Positions 1 through 7,154 are shown, counted from the first letter of the stretch. The stretch is 13,745 nt of DNA from Chlamydiota bacterium (GCA_013041585.1 JABEVM010000129.1:1-13745), one strand, 5' to 3'. Translations and numbers: made by a program. The notes: generated from the letters alone by a model not told the origin.

Positions 1-1
1 C

Positions 2-97
2 ACACAGACAGCGCGCATCAGAATCACTGGGATATCCTCAACGACTTACAACTGGGTTTGCACTTACAGCTATCAAACAGTCTTAACAAATTCATGA
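2..97 (+). CDS. 3' end of a phage tail-fibre-like gene (partial)
   Basis: Frame 2 is open from the left edge and ends in TGA at 95-97, giving 31 residues. The visible stretch includes ITGISSTTYNWVCTYSYQ, a beta-strand-like run rich in Thr, Ser, Tyr and Trp. This style is usual in the C-terminal domains of phage tail fibres and bacterial surface adhesins. The next gene begins 32 nt downstream on the same strand and is also fibre-like, so the fragment is probably the last part of a sister gene in the same cluster. The start and most of the protein lie outside the window. The coding call rests on frame, composition and context only; no specific family is recognised. Confidence 0.4.
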   Translation, partial: TQTARIRITGISSTTYNWVCTYSYQTVLTNS

Positions 98-129
98 GAA
101 AAATATGAGACATAGAAAAGAGATATTCA

Positions 130-621
130 ATGGCAGGATTTAATAACGGTTTTTTACTTTCAGATAATTTCTCTTTTTTTGCCTATCAAAGCACCTCGCA
201 ATCAGCCATCACAGGCGGAGGATCAACAGCCACCCTAATTTGCGATACAGAAATATTTGATCCATTCAGTGGGTACAATCCTTCGACAGGCCTCTATACG
301 ATCCCTTCAGTCTTTCCCATTGGCACCTGGTTTTTCCAAGGGAAAGTCACTATCACAGGCATTACCACCTCCCATACCACCGCTATCTTTTCCATCACCA
401 ACGTCAATAGGAATCTGTATTACGAAATAAATGCTGCCAATTCGAGAACTTCAGATAATGAACTGACGCTACAAGTATGCGGTTTCATAAATGGCATCGG
501 TCCTGGAAGCGTGATCAATCCTCAAATCCAAGTTCTTGGCGGGTCGAATGTCATAGGGACAAAGGCTACTGGGGACCAATGGTGTGATTTTGGCGGAATT
601 TTTATTAAACCGAGTTCTTAA
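130..621 (+). CDS. C1q-like jelly-roll (tail-fibre tip) protein
   Basis: A 163-aa protein whose sequence follows the C1q/TNF-like jelly-roll pattern. An early FSFFAYQSTSQSAITGGGS segment (about residues 14-32) is followed by CDTEIFDPFSGYNPSTGLYT (about 38-57), a form of the common 'DTEiFD..gnYnpsTG.yT.P..G.y.F' motif. Alternating beta-strands then run to a terminal GGIFIKP strand. Proteins of this fold trimerise and often form the receptor-contacting tip of phage tail fibres, giant-virus fibres or bacterial surface fibres. There is no N-terminal signal peptide and no coiled coil, so this is essentially an isolated domain. The ATG at 130 follows an AAAGAGA-type Shine-Dalgarno. The next gene starts 10 nt after its stop. 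The fold assignment is fairly secure; whether it belongs to a prophage remnant, a tail-like particle or a surface protein is open. Confidence 0.7.
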   Translation: MAGFNNGFLLSDNFSFFAYQSTSQSAITGGGSTATLICDTEIFDPFSGYNPSTGLYTIPSVFPIGTWFFQGKVTITGITTSHTTAIFSITNVNRNLYYEINAANSRTSDNELTLQVCGFINGIGPGSVINPQIQVLGGSNVIGTKATGDQWCDFGGIFIKPSS

Positions 622-631
622 AGATTTAAAT

Positions 632-1141
632 ATGACGATTAATACTTCCATCAATACACCCGCCCTCTTTAACAAGGGAGACCTGCTTCTAGGAAAAGGA
701 GGAGGCTCAAGCCCTGGCATTCTTACGGCTTCAACAAATGGGTTTGTTCTGACACTTGATAACACCCAACCAACAGGAGCCAAATGGGCGGCTGGTGGAG
801 GCGGGGGCGGAGGCATCACGTGGAATACCGTTTCTGGAACATCTCAATCGGCAGCTGTGAATAACGGCTACATCGCGAATAACACAAGCCTTGTCACTGT
901 TACTCTTCCTTCAAGTGCTTCAGTCGGCGATATGGTCGAAATAGCCGGAAAGGGAGCAGGCGGATGGAAGATCGCACAAAACTCAGGACAAGTCATCCAC
1001 ATGGATGGAGTGGACTCAACGACTGGAACCGGAGGCAGCCTTGCCTCCACAGTAAGATACGATGCAGTTCGCCTGCTTTGTATTACAGCCAACACAGATT
1101 GGCTTGTTCTTTCAGGAATCGGCAATTTAACGGTGGTTTAA
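632..1141 (+). CDS. Glycine-hinged tail-fibre/adhesin-tip-like protein
   Basis: Starting at ATG 632 the protein has 169 residues. An upstream in-frame ATG at 584 would overlap the preceding gene by 38 nt and gives no fibre-like sequence, so I prefer 632. The N-terminus (NTPALFNKGDLLLGKGGG) and the segment ending in a run of seven glycines (about residues 50-58) resemble the flexible linkers before tail-fibre tips. The second half is a repetitive beta structure: a WNTVSGTSQSAAVNNGYIA-type strand, then SVGDMVEIAGKGAGGWKIAQ (about 108-127), then an Asn/Thr-rich tail ending in LVLSGIGNLTVV. This matches by eye a module frequent in phage fibres and bacterial surface proteins, which typically reads '...nngYia.n..lv.ltLP..a.vGd...v.GkGaGgWki.Q..gq.I...'. 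No enzymatic motif is visible. The following gene begins one base after its stop. Confidence 0.65.
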   Translation: MTINTSINTPALFNKGDLLLGKGGGSSPGILTASTNGFVLTLDNTQPTGAKWAAGGGGGGGITWNTVSGTSQSAAVNNGYIANNTSLVTVTLPSSASVGDMVEIAGKGAGGWKIAQNSGQVIHMDGVDSTTGTGGSLASTVRYDAVRLLCITANTDWLVLSGIGNLTVV

Positions 1142-1142
1142 T

Positions 1143-1433
1143 ATGCCTGTGCAAGATTTCATCAATCGATACGCGATGTGCGCTGGATATACAAACAAGC
1201 TATCTGGGCTTGCTTTTGTGCCTATCCAAGGAAATCCAGCAGCTAGCGGAACCGTAGATTGGTACACATGTCCAGCAGGAAAAAGAGCTGCGGTCTTGCA
1301 AATCAATTATTGCTCTCCGTCTGGATCTGCGAGCATAACTCCAATGCTTAAATCGGGGGGAAATTACTACAATCACCTCCATCAATCTGAGCGCAGGACT
1401 TGCTCGCGCTGGCAAAAAAGTTCTTCTTGTTGA
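1143..1433 (+). pseudogene. Truncated tail-fibre-like gene, 3' end replaced
   Basis: ATG 1143 lies one base after the preceding stop codon. About the first 75 residues look native: a beta-rich start (MPVQDFINRYAMCAGYTNKL), then TVDWYTCPAGKRAAVLQI (about 37-54), then ITPMLKSGGNYY (about 65-76). All are in keeping with the neighbouring fibre-like proteins. After the YY the frame reads about 20 residues of basic, non-beta sequence (HLHQSERRTCSRWQKSSSC), which is the parA coding sequence read in the wrong frame. Its TGA at 1431-1433 is therefore accidental. The gene has lost its C-terminus at the join near 1366-1371. As a product it would be a fibre domain without its final strands and is probably not functional, unless the join is an assembly fault and the full gene exists elsewhere. 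Confidence 0.6.
1364..1373. other. Breakpoint joining fibre gene to mid-P-loop of parA
   Basis: Left of this point the reading frame of the 1143 gene gives sensible fibre sequence. Right of it a different frame (codons starting at 1366, 1369, 1372) gives the normal body of a ParA protein: TTITSINLSAGLARAGKK. The shared bases ACTAC(A) could belong to either partner: GGNYY ends in ..TACTAC, and the ParA P-loop GKTT would read ..AAAACTACA. Such a short shared sequence at a join fits microhomology-mediated recombination, or a chimeric amplification or assembly product. Upstream in the parA frame there is a stop at 1336-1338 and no P-loop. Confidence 0.6.
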
Positions 1434-2103
1434 TTTAGATCCGCAAGGCCACTCGAGCTTGGGTCTGGGAATCAAAACAGAAAATCGGCAGACGATAGCA
1501 GAACTTCTATGCCAGGACAACTGCACCATAAAAGATGTGATCCAGCAGTCCTACATTGAGAATCTGCACGTGATCCCCTCCGACAATTCTCTCTCGGCTG
1601 CAGAATATAAGCTGGCACAGACCACAGCAAAAGAATTTGTGCTGAGGAAAAAACTCAAAAACGCAGAATACGACTACATCATCATTGATACATCCCCCAC
1701 TTTCAATACACTTTTGGCTAATGCTTTTTTAACAGCAGAACACATCATTTTACCTGTGCAATTAGACTATTTCAGCTTAGCCGGCATTCAATCTTTTTTG
1801 GAGTCTGTGAATTGCACCAATGAAAAAGCGGGAAGCCTAGTAGACCACCACGCTCAAATCATGGGAGTTCTATTCACCTTCTTCAAAACACGAAGCAATC
1901 TTGCTAAACGCGTGCTTGAGGCTGTCAACGACCTGTTTGGAGACAAAGTTTTTGACACCAAGATTCCAGAAAATATCAAACTCAGCGAGGCTCAAGAATC
2001 TAGTAAATCAGTATTCGACCATGATCCGAAATGTTCGGGAGCGGAAGCCTATGGAAACCTAGTTAATGAAGTTATGGGGAGACTAACTAATGTCAGGAAT
2101 TAA
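1366..2103 (+). CDS. parA: ParA/Soj-type partition ATPase, 5'-truncated
   Basis: From 1366 the frame encodes about 245 residues of a ParA family P-loop ATPase, which segregates plasmid copies using the nucleoid as a track. The order is typical: the end of the P-loop region (TTITSINLSAGLARAGKK), motif A' VLLVDLDPQGHSSLGLGI, Walker B-type strand YDYIIIDTSPTFNTLLANA, and the switch region HIILPVQLDYFSLAGI. The C-terminal part contains IMGVLFTFFKTRSNLAK and KIPENIKLSEAQ. The missing part is about 10-15 residues, including the first strand and the Walker A glycines and lysine. Family members are usually near 255-260 aa. No ATG start exists; an internal TTG at 1459 is the first formal start and would remove more of the domain. 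As written the protein should not bind ATP, so it is a fragment or the join is false. Its 3' end overlaps the next gene by 14 nt, the usual tight coupling of par operons. Confidence 0.8.
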   Translation, partial: TTITSINLSAGLARAGKKVLLVDLDPQGHSSLGLGIKTENRQTIAELLCQDNCTIKDVIQQSYIENLHVIPSDNSLSAAEYKLAQTTAKEFVLRKKLKNAEYDYIIIDTSPTFNTLLANAFLTAEHIILPVQLDYFSLAGIQSFLESVNCTNEKAGSLVDHHAQIMGVLFTFFKTRSNLAKRVLEAVNDLFGDKVFDTKIPENIKLSEAQESSKSVFDHDPKCSGAEAYGNLVNEVMGRLTNVRN

Positions 2104-2653
2104 CGAACTCAAGGAAAAATCTAAAAAGCAACTTCAAGTGAATGAAAAACGCAAGATGGGGTTGAGTGAAATGTTTGGAGATCAAACGGTTGGGAAACCA
2201 GACAGCCAGCAAGATGGCAACCCAGAAAGCAAACAAACCAGCCAGATGGACAGCCACCAAACCATGAACCCTGTCAGCCACTCGGCCAGTCACCCAGAAG
2301 GCCAGTCACCCGTTATTCCATCTTTCCAACAAGCCATTTTTCCACAGCCACAGTCAGCTGGACATGCAGCAATCCACCCTCCAATCCATCCTGTTGGGAA
2401 AATGGAAGCACAGCCAGATGTTAAGCTGGAACCCCAACCGGCCAGACAGCCTACCATTCTGAGTAAGCAATCAAAAAATCAAAGGATCCCGACGTGCAAA
2501 ATGACCTTTAATTTAAGAGAGGACATTCATAAGGCGTTCAACGATCTCTATGCAAATCGAATATTGCAGGGGAGGGCTACAGAAAAATCTGAAATGATTT
2601 GCGAGGCCATTCAATTGCTTATCAACATGGAAGAAGAACAAGTAAACACCTGA
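2090..2653 (+). CDS. Ribbon-helix-helix DNA-binding protein, probable ParA partner
   Basis: A 187-aa protein whose ATG lies inside the end of parA (14-nt overlap), which implies translational coupling. Residues 1-30 are charged and helical. About residues 35-130 are a low-complexity linker rich in Pro, Gln, His and Ser with repeated SH/HP/QP pairs. The C-terminus (about 136-180) has a ribbon-helix-helix shape: strand CKMTFNLRE, helix DIHKAFNDLYANRILQ, then helix EKSEMICEAIQLLIN. RHH proteins such as ParG and Omega bind centromere repeats as dimers and use a flexible tail to stimulate ParA. The position after parA suggests that role. I do not recognise a named family. A transcriptional regulator of the operon is the main alternative, and both roles can coexist. 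Confidence 0.65.
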   Translation: MSGINELKEKSKKQLQVNEKRKMGLSEMFGDQTVGKPDSQQDGNPESKQTSQMDSHQTMNPVSHSASHPEGQSPVIPSFQQAIFPQPQSAGHAAIHPPIHPVGKMEAQPDVKLEPQPARQPTILSKQSKNQRIPTCKMTFNLREDIHKAFNDLYANRILQGRATEKSEMICEAIQLLINMEEEQVNT

Positions 2654-2684
2654 AAATCGGAAGCGCGCTCCAAGGGGATTTGAC

Positions 2685-5027
2685 ATGATCGGCAATTTGG
2701 CTAAAGAAAAACTCAAAGCATCCATACGGATAGAAGATGTCATCGACCATCTTGATCTGCGCCACAAACTAGCCATGAAGCCTGTGGGCGGCTATCTAGT
2801 AGGAAAATGCATCGCCGGACATGATTCAAAAAGCTCTCAATGCTGCAAGCTAGGACCGGGCTGGGGCCATTTGCATTGCTTTAGCTGCAACGAGTCTTTC
2901 GATATCATAGAACTAATACAAAGAGAAAAAGGTCTTAATTTCGTCGAATCATGCAAATACTTGGCTGAAACTTTCCGAACCGACCTTCTAGAAGAACTGA
3001 AAAGAGGCGGTTTTACGATACCGGAAAAACCTTCTTATTCAGCATCCCATCTCTATGAAATGATCTTCCAGTATGGAAAAGAGCTCCTATTTGCTCCCGA
3101 AGGAAAAGAAGCCCTCGACTATTTAGTCGGAGTCAGAGGGTATGATCCAGCCAAACTTCAGGCCACCGAATGGATTTATTGGCCTCAAGACGCCGAAATA
3201 CGAAAACACTTGAAGTCCAAGCTCCCAAAAGAACGGCATCAAGAAACGGCTTCGATTAAACTCAATGGGAATGGGGGAGACCTATTCAGAGCCGCCCTTC
3301 CATACAGAGACAGATTCGGCAAAATCCTGGGATTTGCCAAAAGAGCCACGATCAAAGAGGGAATCTCTGATGATGAGGGAAAAACGCATAGATGGAGCTA
3401 TACTTCAGGACTCAAAAAAGACGACCCCTTTAATATTTACCGATGCCGGCGGGAAAAACAGCTTATCCTGGTAGAGGGCCTTCCCGACGCTGCTTACCTT
3501 CCAAGCCTAGGCATAAAAAATATCGCTGCTACCGGTCAGGGAGAATTGTCCGCTAAGCATATTGAGAGCTTAAAAATTTATGAAATCGAGCGAGTCATCA
3601 TCGTTTTTGACAACGATGCAAAAGACAGCAAAGGCGAGATAGGCTCCATTGAAAAGGCAAAAAAAACCTCCGAACTTTTGGAAAGGAATGGAATCGAGGC
3701 ATTTATCCTTCCTCCGCACTTGCTCTCTCCATTCAAAGACCCAGACGAATATGTCAAAGCGAACGGCCCGGAGGCTTTTAAGAAGCTCGTTGAAGAAAAG
3801 GCCCAGGCGCGCGTCAGGTGGCTTCCGTCTTACTTTGCCTACAAACATGACCTGGCAACTGACATCGGCCGATTTACGGCCCTTGGCGGGGCTTCTAAAG
3901 CTTACGTCCAGATTGAAGATGAATTCAGCAAGAACATTTTTAAGCGGGAAATAGAAACTATCTTCGAATTGCCGTCCAACGAGATCGATAACATTCTCGC
4001 CAAAGCTCTAAAAGAACAGAAAACTCAGGACGATGCCGAAAAATACAAGCAGTCTTTAGAAGAGGCTCAGCAACTCCTTTCCCAGGGAGATCTAGTTAAA
4101 GCCAGCCAGCTGCTTTCAAAATTGAAAAAAGAGGATAAGGCAGAAGCATTCCGTCTTAAGCCATACACAGTAGAAAACCTAAGAGCGGATTTATCAAATA
4201 TCCAAGAGGGGCTGAAAACCGGATACAAATCCATCGACAAAACCATTCAAATCCCCCAGGAAGCCATCACGATCATTGCCGGACGGCCTTCGCATGGAAA
4301 AACAACGACCCTGCTTAATTTCTTTGTGAATATGGTGAAGCTGTATCCTGACCGCGAATTCTACTTTTTCTCCTATGAAGAACCAAAAAATCAAATCCTT
4401 TTAAAGATTCTGAATATCCTCAGCGGTGAGTGCATTAGTGAAGCCAATAACCTCTCCAATTTAGAAGGCTACCTCAGGGGAGGCATCAGCAAGCTGCCTA
4501 AAGTTAACAATGCCATCGCCACTCTTCAATCTTGGACGGAAACCCATCGGCTTGTTGTTTGCGACCATCCATTCTTTGTGGATGATTTAGGCAGGGAGAT
4601 CGCGCGCCTCAAGGAAAGAGGGAAAATGGGGGCTGTCTTCATTGATTACATCCAAAAAATCAAATTCCGAGGCAAATCTTCTACAAGGCAGCTAGAGCTT
4701 CAAAAAATCTCGGAAACTATTCTTGAAACAGCCAAATTCAATTCTGTGCCTATTATTTTAGGAGCTCAGCTCGGAAGAGGCGCCACAAAATCAGAGGTAT
4801 TGCGGCTCGATAATTTGCGTGAAGCCGGCGATATAGAAAACGATGCAAAACTTGTCCTAGGCATTTGGAACGGAGCTAAGGAAAGTGCGGACGCCAAGGG
4901 GGATTCCTCTATGAGCCGCATGGTTGATCTCGACTTAGTCGTCCTTAAAAACCGCAATGGCCCGTCCAACCAAACCATACCTCTGGTATTTGATAGACCC
5001 TTGTCCACACTAAAAGAAAAGAGCTGA
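2685..5027 (+). CDS. Plasmid primase-helicase (CHC2-Toprim-DnaB-like fusion)
   Basis: A 780-aa enzyme combining RNA primer synthesis and 5'-3' DNA unwinding, comparable in layout to phage T7 gp4. An N-terminal zinc-binding region (about residues 40-70) has CIAGH, then CC, then HCFSC, the ligand pattern of CHC2-type primases. The primase core follows, with the Toprim signature LILVEGLPDAA (about 260-270, Glu264) and VIIVFDNDA (about 304-312, Asp309 and Asp311). A helical, Lys/Glu-rich linker covers about 430-490. The RecA-like helicase begins with TGYKSID, Walker A GRPSHGKTTT (533-542), Walker B AVFIDYIQ (650-657, Asp654), the motif GAQLGRGA (693-700) and KNRNGPSNQTIPLVFD (755-770), the end of DnaB domains. 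ATG 2685 follows an AAGGGG ribosome site at 2672-2677. The initiator gene starts 5 nt after the stop, so both are probably co-expressed. No key residue appears to be missing. Confidence 0.9.
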   Translation: MIGNLAKEKLKASIRIEDVIDHLDLRHKLAMKPVGGYLVGKCIAGHDSKSSQCCKLGPGWGHLHCFSCNESFDIIELIQREKGLNFVESCKYLAETFRTDLLEELKRGGFTIPEKPSYSASHLYEMIFQYGKELLFAPEGKEALDYLVGVRGYDPAKLQATEWIYWPQDAEIRKHLKSKLPKERHQETASIKLNGNGGDLFRAALPYRDRFGKILGFAKRATIKEGISDDEGKTHRWSYTSGLKKDDPFNIYRCRREKQLILVEGLPDAAYLPSLGIKNIAATGQGELSAKHIESLKIYEIERVIIVFDNDAKDSKGEIGSIEKAKKTSELLERNGIEAFILPPHLLSPFKDPDEYVKANGPEAFKKLVEEKAQARVRWLPSYFAYKHDLATDIGRFTALGGASKAYVQIEDEFSKNIFKREIETIFELPSNEIDNILAKALKEQKTQDDAEKYKQSLEEAQQLLSQGDLVKASQLLSKLKKEDKAEAFRLKPYTVENLRADLSNIQEGLKTGYKSIDKTIQIPQEAITIIAGRPSHGKTTTLLNFFVNMVKLYPDREFYFFSYEEPKNQILLKILNILSGECISEANNLSNLEGYLRGGISKLPKVNNAIATLQSWTETHRLVVCDHPFFVDDLGREIARLKERGKMGAVFIDYIQKIKFRGKSSTRQLELQKISETILETAKFNSVPIILGAQLGRGATKSEVLRLDNLREAGDIENDAKLVLGIWNGAKESADAKGDSSMSRMVDLDLVVLKNRNGPSNQTIPLVFDRPLSTLKEKS

Positions 5028-5032
5028 TCGAA

Positions 5033-6673
5033 ATGGAAAAAACAAAAGAAAAGAAGAAAGCCGTAAATAAAACAGAAAAAAAACTGCCAGCTCTTGAAAT
5101 CGATGGGGAGCCCAATTACCAGCTTACTGTAGTAAATAAAAAGCTGCATGTCGTGGATAACAGGACAGGAAAAACCATCAATATCAATACCGTTGACGAT
5201 CTCCAGCAGCTTGGAGTGTCTCTCGGGGAAGTCGCCCGTTCGGAAAGCAAAGAATGGGAATCCACCTCCTCCTCTATCCAGGACTTTTCTCCGAATCAGC
5301 TTAATTCCTTGAAGAACATACTCAGCGAAATGGGGCCTACCGCTCAACGATCGCTTATTGAAGAAGCTATTGAAAAAATCGTAGAGCAATCCTCGAATAA
5401 GGAAACCTTTGCCCTTCCCTCTCATCCGCTGATGTTCACACTGCTTGCTATGTTTGCAGGAAAGCCGGACATGATCCCAAGGCGTCTATTGACAAAACCG
5501 CATTCTGAATGGACGGAAAAAGAGCAGAAAGAAGCGGAAGAATTCTTTTCCTCCATCATAAAAGTGGAAAAAACAACATCCTATGAAAGCGGGAAGGAAG
5601 AGGTTCATTCCAAGCATATCGCGGTCATCAGCGATAACCCGAAAGTAGAAGCTTCTGCTCAAATCGACATCTCGCTTTTTAGATCCGACATACATTTTAG
5701 GGAAGTAAGCCTGGCACTCTATATAAAGCGCACCTTTGGAGCCGAGGGTCTAAGACATCTTTTGGGTTTGTTGATCGGCTTGGAGGAAAATTTCAGAAAA
5801 GGGCATTTTATTTGGAGCGTCAATGACCATTTAGCTAGGCTTGGGCACAAAAAGAAGGCTAACGGCTCCTATGATCATGAGCTGAAAAAGACAGCGAGCG
5901 AAGTTATTAGAATCTTCCAAAGCCTTTTCATAACAGCCCGCAGGAAGGATGGGAAAAGCGAAGTCCTTCGAGGAGAGCGCCTTTTTAGCATAGACGGCTT
6001 CCAGCAGGAAATTTTCGATAAAGTCATCATTGATGAGAAAATCAAACTTCGGGCTACAGATTTTTGGTATAAAAATGCATTCGACCCTAAAGACGGGCAA
6101 TCGGCCAAATATACGAAACTGCTTAAAAAAATTGCCCAAGAAAATCATAGAGAACACCCCCTAACTATCTATTTGACCCCTCTATTGGCAATCTTTTGGA
6201 GAATGAGCCCGCAGCAAAAAATCTCAGTCACTAATCTGATGGATTGGTGCCATCTGGGGTCCGATAGCAAATACAGGCTACGAGACCTAAGGTCTTTGGA
6301 GTCCGAGCTCAACTACATGAAAGAACACGGCTATTTAGGGGAATGGGCGCATACCGGTGAAAAGGGCCTTCCCTCTGATTGCGAAAATCCTTTCGCTTGT
6401 TCTTTTACCCTAACTCCGCCCGAGTGGTTCGGACAGGAAGTAAAGCTTATCCAGGCCAATAAAGAGATTCCAGCCTTAGAGAAAAAGGAAAACAAGATCG
6501 TCGACATTGAAGAGTTTAGAGAGATTTACAAAAAATCCCAGATGAACGTCAGGCAGTTCGGCAACCACCTTGGCATCACCGGTCAAATGGTGAGCTATCT
6601 TCTCAATGAAAAAAGGCAGATAACCAAGGAAGTCTCCGACAAGGTGAGGGCTTTTGCCAGCAAGTTCCTGTAA
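5033..6673 (+). CDS. Probable plasmid replication initiator with C-terminal HTH
   Basis: A 546-aa protein directly followed by the iteron array, so the likely role is origin recognition (Rep). The N-terminus is very basic (MEKTKEKKKAVNKTEKK). Residues 30-60 form a small beta region (YQLTVVNKKLHVVDNRTG). Residues 225-345 are helical (REVSLALYIKRTFGAEGL, then KGHFIWSVNDHLARLG). About 375-440 has a winged-helix look (HPLTIYLTPLLAIFWRMS, then LRDLRSLESELNYMKEHGYL). The last 55 residues carry a lambda-repressor/XRE-like helix-turn-helix (MNVRQFGNHLGITGQMVSYL, about 504-523). ATG 5033 lies 5 nt after the primase-helicase stop with only a weak ribosome site, suggesting translational coupling. The first iteron overlaps the stop codon. 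I cannot place it in a named Rep family; a transcriptional regulator of the operon is possible, but its size and position argue for an initiator. Confidence 0.6.
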   Translation: MEKTKEKKKAVNKTEKKLPALEIDGEPNYQLTVVNKKLHVVDNRTGKTININTVDDLQQLGVSLGEVARSESKEWESTSSSIQDFSPNQLNSLKNILSEMGPTAQRSLIEEAIEKIVEQSSNKETFALPSHPLMFTLLAMFAGKPDMIPRRLLTKPHSEWTEKEQKEAEEFFSSIIKVEKTTSYESGKEEVHSKHIAVISDNPKVEASAQIDISLFRSDIHFREVSLALYIKRTFGAEGLRHLLGLLIGLEENFRKGHFIWSVNDHLARLGHKKKANGSYDHELKKTASEVIRIFQSLFITARRKDGKSEVLRGERLFSIDGFQQEIFDKVIIDEKIKLRATDFWYKNAFDPKDGQSAKYTKLLKKIAQENHREHPLTIYLTPLLAIFWRMSPQQKISVTNLMDWCHLGSDSKYRLRDLRSLESELNYMKEHGYLGEWAHTGEKGLPSDCENPFACSFTLTPPEWFGQEVKLIQANKEIPALEKKENKIVDIEEFREIYKKSQMNVRQFGNHLGITGQMVSYLLNEKRQITKEVSDKVRAFASKFL

Positions 6674-6698
6674 ACAAAAACGACCTGTCTGGCTCTCT
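6670..6698 (+). repeat. Iteron 1 (single), overlaps rep stop codon
   Basis: GTAAACA at 6670-6676, CGACC at 6681-6685 and a TCTCT box at 6694, 24 bp from the GTAAACA start. The TAA stop of the 546-aa gene (6671-6673) lies inside the GTAAACA box. Confidence 0.65.
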
Positions 6699-6737
6699 AC
6701 GAGGAACTCTTGCTATTCTGTAGAAAGGGTATTTTTT

Positions 6738-6776
6738 GTAAACAGATGTAAACAGAATCGACCGTTCTCAATCACT
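6738..6776 (+). repeat. Iteron 2 (double)
   Basis: Two GTAAACA boxes at 6738 and 6748 (10 bp apart), CGACC at 6759-6763 and TCACT at 6772-6776. Confidence 0.75.
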
Positions 6777-6779
6777 CCT

Positions 6780-6808
6780 ATAAACAAGATCGACCTATGT
6801 GAATCTCT
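6780..6808 (+). repeat. Iteron 3 (single, first base changed)
   Basis: ATAAACA at 6780-6786, CGACC at 6791-6795 and TCTCT at 6804-6808. It follows iteron 2 almost directly. Confidence 0.65.
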
Positions 6809-6903
6809 ATACCGACCTTCCTGCATCACCACACCGCCCCCTCTGGTTCACCCATGCTTTCATAAGTCTTTGAAAATGCGGGACTTATCCTTAAGTAAAC
6901 AAG

Positions 6904-6931
6904 CCTAATTATATTCAATCAGAATATAAAA
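6904..6931. other. AT-rich patch, candidate unwinding element
   Basis: The bases between a half-iteron (GTAAACA at 6895-6901) and an inverted GTAAACA pair are nearly all A or T (TAATTATATTCAATC and AGAATATAAAATG). AT-rich patches next to iterons commonly serve as the first melting point. A second AT-rich patch lies at about 7383-7410. Confidence 0.35.
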
Positions 6932-6955
6932 TGTTTACAGCTGGCGCAGTAAACA
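6932..6955. repeat. Inverted pair of iteron boxes
   Basis: TGTTTAC at 6932-6938 and GTAAACA at 6949-6955 are exact reverse complements with a 10-bp GC-richer spacer. This is the only place in the array where the box appears in the opposite orientation. Neither copy has a CGACC box. Confidence 0.5.
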
Positions 6956-6957
6956 AA

Positions 6958-6985
6958 AGCTCTCTCCCGCTTCGCTTCGAGAGCT
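6958..6985. repeat. Small hairpin beside the inverted iteron pair
   Basis: AGCTCTC (6958-6964) and GAGAGCT (6979-6985) are perfect 7-bp arms around a 14-base loop. Read on the - strand the hairpin is followed by TTTGTTT, so a weak terminator for leftward transcription is possible. A structural role in the origin is the alternative. Confidence 0.35.
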
Positions 6986-7023
6986 AGAAGAAAAACACAA
7001 TCTAAGGTAAAAAACTTTCTCTT

Positions 7024-7062
7024 GTAAACACGTGTAAACAAGAACGACCCCCTTCATTCACT
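7024..7062 (+). repeat. Iteron 4 (double)
   Basis: GTAAACA at 7024 and 7034, CGACC at 7045-7049 and TCACT at 7058-7062. Confidence 0.75.
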
Positions 7063-7118
7063 TTTTCGGCAGTTCCTATAGTCATTTCTTGAATAGAGAA
7101 AACTTCTTTTTTTAGATC

Positions 7119-7154
7119 TGAAACAAGAACGAAAACCCCCTGAAACAGAAACGG
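7119..7154 (+). repeat. Two decayed iteron cores
   Basis: TGAAACAAGAACGA at 7119-7132 and TGAAACAGAAACGG at 7141-7154 resemble the GTAAACA-to-CG part of the iteron with several changes, and lack a clear CGACC box. They may be old copies or weak sites. Confidence 0.35.

Noticed and set aside
469..819. Reading frame on the - strand with a poly-proline start
   Set aside because: It is the antisense of the glycine-rich hinge of the 632-1141 gene and has no independent support.
4766..5425. 219-aa frame on the - strand
   Set aside because: Lies antisense to the end of the primase-helicase gene and the start of the initiator gene; Phe-rich composition is typical of antisense to Lys-rich coding DNA.
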